NCBI GenBank assembly: GCA_948470005.1
Contig: CAOKNI010000004.1
Coordinates: forward strand, 1 to 64,000
Direction: 5' to 3'
From: an uncultured Mycoplasmatota bacterium
GTDB taxonomy: Bacteria > Bacillota_I > Bacilli_A > RF39 > UBA660
DNA length: 64,000 nt
Part shown: positions 61,115-64,000 of the stretch, one piece after another
How the letters are laid out: each line of letters begins with the position of its first letter
Numbering within the stretch: position 1 is the stretch's first letter
Notes under the pieces: model-generated
Databases searched by the model: none
The model's input: the letters and a program-made list of their open reading frames with translations, nothing else
What the model was told of the DNA's origin: nothing
Made by a program: the position numbers and the translations under genes

Positions 61115-63176
61115 AAAAATTATCATTTGTAGTGTTATATTTTTAATTGCCTATGTTTTATTATTTACTCAAATAATTAAATATAACTCAAAGTATGACT
61201 CTAATATTAATAGTCTTACAGGCATAATTTTAGATTATACATCTGATGGTGATAAACTAAATCTTTTAGTAAAGACCGGTGAAAAAATAGAAGTTACTTA
61301 TTATTATAAAAGTGAAGAAGATAAAAATACGTTTGAAAGTAATTTAAAGCTAGGCTTAAAAGTCCAAATAAATGGTGAAATGAAAAATCCACTTCCAAAT
61401 ACTATTCCCAATACTTTTAATTATCAAAAATATTTGTATAATAAGCATATTTATAGAAACTTTATGGCTAGCGAAATAAAACTCTTAAATAATAAAATTT
61501 CTTTTCTGTTTCAATTAAAAAATTCTTTTCTAAAAAAAGTAGAGAGTTTTAAAAGCACTAAAGGTTATATGTATGCTTTTATTTTAGGCGATAAAAATTA
61601 TATTGATAGTAATATATATTCTAGTTTTAGAGAAAGTGGAGTAACACATCTTTTTGCTGTTTCAGGTATGCACGTAAGTTTTCTAATTTTTGCTATAAAA
61701 ACTATTTTATCTAAAGTAAAAATTAAAGAAAAAAAGATTAATGTTATTTGCATTTTGTTTTTAAGCTTTTATATGTTTTTAATCGGCTTTAGCCCATCGG
61801 TAGTGCGGGCAAGCTTGTTAACTACGGTTTTGCTTATCAATAAAAAATCAAATTTAAATTTACCTAGTATTTATGTTCTATACTTATTATTTATAATTTT
61901 GGTAATTATTAATCCTTTTTATATTTATGATTTAGGCTTTATTTATTCTTTTTTAACTTCTTTTGGCTTAATGTTATTTAGCAAAAAAATAACTGGCAAC
62001 TATTTTCAAAAATTATTTTTCGTAAGTTTTATAGCTTTTGTTTTTAGTTTGCCAGTTACAATAGCTAATTTTTATGAATTTAATTTGCTAACTATTTTAA
62101 ATAATATTATTATTGTGCCTTTAGTGAGTTTAATATTATTTCCAGCGTCTTTAATTGTTTTTATTCTCCCATTTTTGGAACCAATATTATCTTTAGGATT
62201 TCAAATATTAGAATATCTAAATCTCTTTTTAAATGCACTTAGCATTAATATAGTTGTACCTAAAGTAAATTTTGCTTTTTATCTTTTTTATTATCTAATC
62301 ATTTATTTAATATATAAATATAGCTATAAATTTACTTTAGGTCTTATTCTTTTGTTATTTATCTGTAAGCTTACACCCAAACTAGATAGCAATATTTACG
62401 CTTATTTTCTTGATGTCGGTCAAGGTGATTCAACACTTTTAATATCTAAATATCAAAGAGATGTAATTTTAATTGATACAGGTGGCTCTATAGAATATGA
62501 AAAAGAAGGTTGGCAAATTCGAAATAAAAACTTTAATTTAGCCGATAATACCATAACTTTTTTAAAAAGTCTTGGAATTGATACTATAGATATTTTTATA
62601 GGCAGCCATGGAGATGCCGACCATATAGGAGAAGCGCTTCATTTAGTCAAAAACTTTAAAGTCAAAAAAGTCATCTTTAATTGTGGTGCAATTAATAAAC
62701 TAGAACAAAATTTAATTAAAATTTTAGATAAAAAAGGCATAAAGCGTGATAATTGTATTCAAGAATTAAATTTAAATGATAATAAACTATATTTTTTAAA
62801 TACTAAAGAATATGATAATGAAAATGATAATAGTAATGTTTTATATACAGAACTTAGTAACTATAAATTTTTAATAATGGGTGATGCCAGCATCAATAAG
62901 GAAAAAGATATTCTTAACAAATATAATATATCTAATATTGATGTTTTAAAAGTAGGACATCATGGTTCTAAGACAAGCAGTAGTAAAGCTTTTATTGAAA
63001 CAATTAAGCCAAAGTACTCTATAATTAGTGTAGGTAGAACTAATCGCTATGGTCATCCGCATCAAGAAGTATTAGATAATCTTAAAGACTTTAAAATATA
63101 CAGGACAGACATTGATGGCAGTATTATGTTTAAAATTAAAAATAATAAATTTGAAATTAAAAATTGGGCACCATAG
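61083..63176 (+). CDS. comEC: ComEC/Rec2 DNA uptake channel
   Basis: 697 residues. N-terminal DUF4131-like region, the competence membrane domain with FRESGVTHLFAVSGMHVSFL and about ten TM helices, and a C-terminal metallo-beta-lactamase domain (FLDVGQGDSTLLI, GSHGDADHIGEA, VGHHGSKTSSS). Passes single-stranded DNA into the cell. TTG start at 61083 overlaps comEA by 32 bases with AGGAG ten bases ahead. Confidence 0.94.
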   Translation: MKRLKILLQSKKIIICSVIFLIAYVLLFTQIIKYNSKYDSNINSLTGIILDYTSDGDKLNLLVKTGEKIEVTYYYKSEEDKNTFESNLKLGLKVQINGEMKNPLPNTIPNTFNYQKYLYNKHIYRNFMASEIKLLNNKISFLFQLKNSFLKKVESFKSTKGYMYAFILGDKNYIDSNIYSSFRESGVTHLFAVSGMHVSFLIFAIKTILSKVKIKEKKINVICILFLSFYMFLIGFSPSVVRASLLTTVLLINKKSNLNLPSIYVLYLLFIILVIINPFYIYDLGFIYSFLTSFGLMLFSKKITGNYFQKLFFVSFIAFVFSLPVTIANFYEFNLLTILNNIIIVPLVSLILFPASLIVFILPFLEPILSLGFQILEYLNLFLNALSINIVVPKVNFAFYLFYYLIIYLIYKYSYKFTLGLILLLFICKLTPKLDSNIYAYFLDVGQGDSTLLISKYQRDVILIDTGGSIEYEKEGWQIRNKNFNLADNTITFLKSLGIDTIDIFIGSHGDADHIGEALHLVKNFKVKKVIFNCGAINKLEQNLIKILDKKGIKRDNCIQELNLNDNKLYFLNTKEYDNENDNSNVLYTELSNYKFLIMGDASINKEKDILNKYNISNIDVLKVGHHGSKTSSSKAFIETIKPKYSIISVGRTNRYGHPHQEVLDNLKDFKIYRTDIDGSIMFKIKNNKFEIKNWAP

Positions 63177-63190
63177 AAGGGAATATAAAT

Positions 63191-64000
63191 ATGAATTATT
63201 ATAATGAGATAAGAAATAAATTAATTGATAATGAAGCATATAGTAAAATAAAAGACTATTCCAAAGAAAGACATAGAGTAATTACATATTTTGAAATAGG
63301 TAAATTGTTAAATGATGCTGGTGGCAAATATGGTGATAACATAATAGATGAATATTCAAAAAGATTAATGATAGAAGTTGGCAAAAAATATAATAGAAGA
63401 ACTTTGTTTAGAATGAGACAATTCTATAATGTTTTTAGTAAAGAAAAAGTGTCGCCAATGGCGACACAATTGTCTTGGAGTTATTAAAGTGAATTATTGT
63501 CTATAAAAGATGGAAATAAATTATTATATTATTTAAATCTTTATATTAATCAGAATTTGAGCCGAAATGATTTACGAAGCAAAATAAAAGATAAAGAATA
63601 TGAAAGATTACCTAAAAATATAAAGTGCAAATTAATTAATAAAGAAGAAACAAATATAATAGATTATGTGAAAAATCATATAATTGTTAAAAATAATAAC
63701 TATGAAGTTATATCAGAAAAATCTTACAAAAGTTAATTCTGTAGGATATTTCTTCATTTTTAAAAGAACTTGGTACAGGTTTCACTTTTATTGATAATGA
63801 ATATAAAATTAAATTAGGATATAGATATAATTATATTGATTTCCTTCTTTATAATATTCAATATAAATGTTATGTTGTAGTAGAACTAAAAATTACCGAA
63901 TTAAAAAAAGAACATATTGACCAAATTCAAGTTTATAAGAATTATATTGATGAAAATATAAAAACGGTTGAAGAAAATAAAACCATTGGAATAATTATTT
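63191..64000 (+). pseudogene. DUF1016/YhcG PDDEXK nuclease, broken and cut by window end
   Basis: N-terminal DUF1016 domain starts at ATG 63191 and ends ATQLSWSY at a TAA (63485-63487); the same frame resumes at once with SELLSIKDGNKLLYYLN to 63736. The C-terminal nuclease part (FLKELGTGFTFIDNEYKIKL, YIDFLLYN, VVVELKITELKKEHIDQIQV) continues in another frame from about 63745 to the window end. One nonsense and one frameshift therefore separate three parts. The catalytic Asp and ExK are still readable. Confidence 0.8.

Noticed and set aside
1..64000. CRISPR array
   Set aside because: No set of regularly spaced direct repeats with unique spacers was seen; the 10-bp TGTCC period is too short.
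1..64000. Reverse transcriptase gene for the variable region
   Set aside because: No protein with a YxDD-type motif and RT layout was found on either strand in this window.

Overview
The window is AT-rich DNA from an endospore-forming low-GC Gram-positive bacterium (Bacillota, Bacilli or Erysipelotrichia-like). The host genes support this: the order fmt, rlmN, PP2C phosphatase, PASTA kinase, rsgA, rpe; a prokaryotic short ProRS without the editing insertion; and sporulation genes spoIVB, a GerM-like gene, gerE, a SpoIIIAH-like gene and a SpoIIID-like regulator. No ribosomal RNA is present, so species cannot be named.

Layout. 1-18.4 kb is host: translation, rRNA modification and signalling (fmt to rpe), mutS, then nusB, a HipA-like kinase gene, xseA, three unknown genes, xseB, proS, then spoIVB, a TnpB remnant, a GerM-like gene and an unknown gene, ending at tRNA-Arg(TCT). 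18.34-54.36 kb is one prophage of about 36 kb inserted in that tRNA gene, with a 66-bp direct repeat (attL/attR) and an almost identical 40-bp integrase arm-type repeat at each end. 54.4-64 kb is host again: gerE and a SpoIIIAH-like gene (both minus strand), a CmpB-type membrane protein, lepA, a tandem-HTH SpoIIID-like regulator, hemW, a surface protein, comEA-comEC and a broken DUF1016 nuclease gene cut by the window edge.

The prophage is a cos-type HK97-fold siphovirus. From the left: integrase, a structured intergenic element, a repressor/Cro switch with three palindromic operators, then about 14 kb of small early genes. These include a stand-alone Spo0A DNA-binding domain, a SpoVG homologue, an SPFH/prohibitin-like membrane protein, a DUF6273-like protein whose last 150 bases look like a diversity-generating-retroelement variable region, an HNH nuclease, a frameshifted ParB-methyltransferase and a second tyrosine recombinase. 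An ArpU-like late regulator follows with five TGTCC-type boxes at an exact 10-bp period. Then come HNH, terminase, portal, protease, capsid, connectors, tail (with a -1 frameshift site AAAAAAC), tape measure, baseplate/fibre, XhlA, holin and CHAP endolysin, and two small possible lysogenic-conversion genes.

The strongest leads are: (1) phage-borne sporulation regulators (Spo0A effector domain and SpoVG) in a prophage flanked on both sides by host sporulation genes; (2) an orphan DGR-like variable region with no reverse transcriptase nearby; (3) two paralogous minus-strand mini-genes in the early region, one bracketed by 50-bp direct repeats; (4) a 120-nt structured leader present twice upstream of unrelated small genes; (5) a helically phased late operator. 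All functional calls rest on reading the sequence and remembered family motifs; no search was run.
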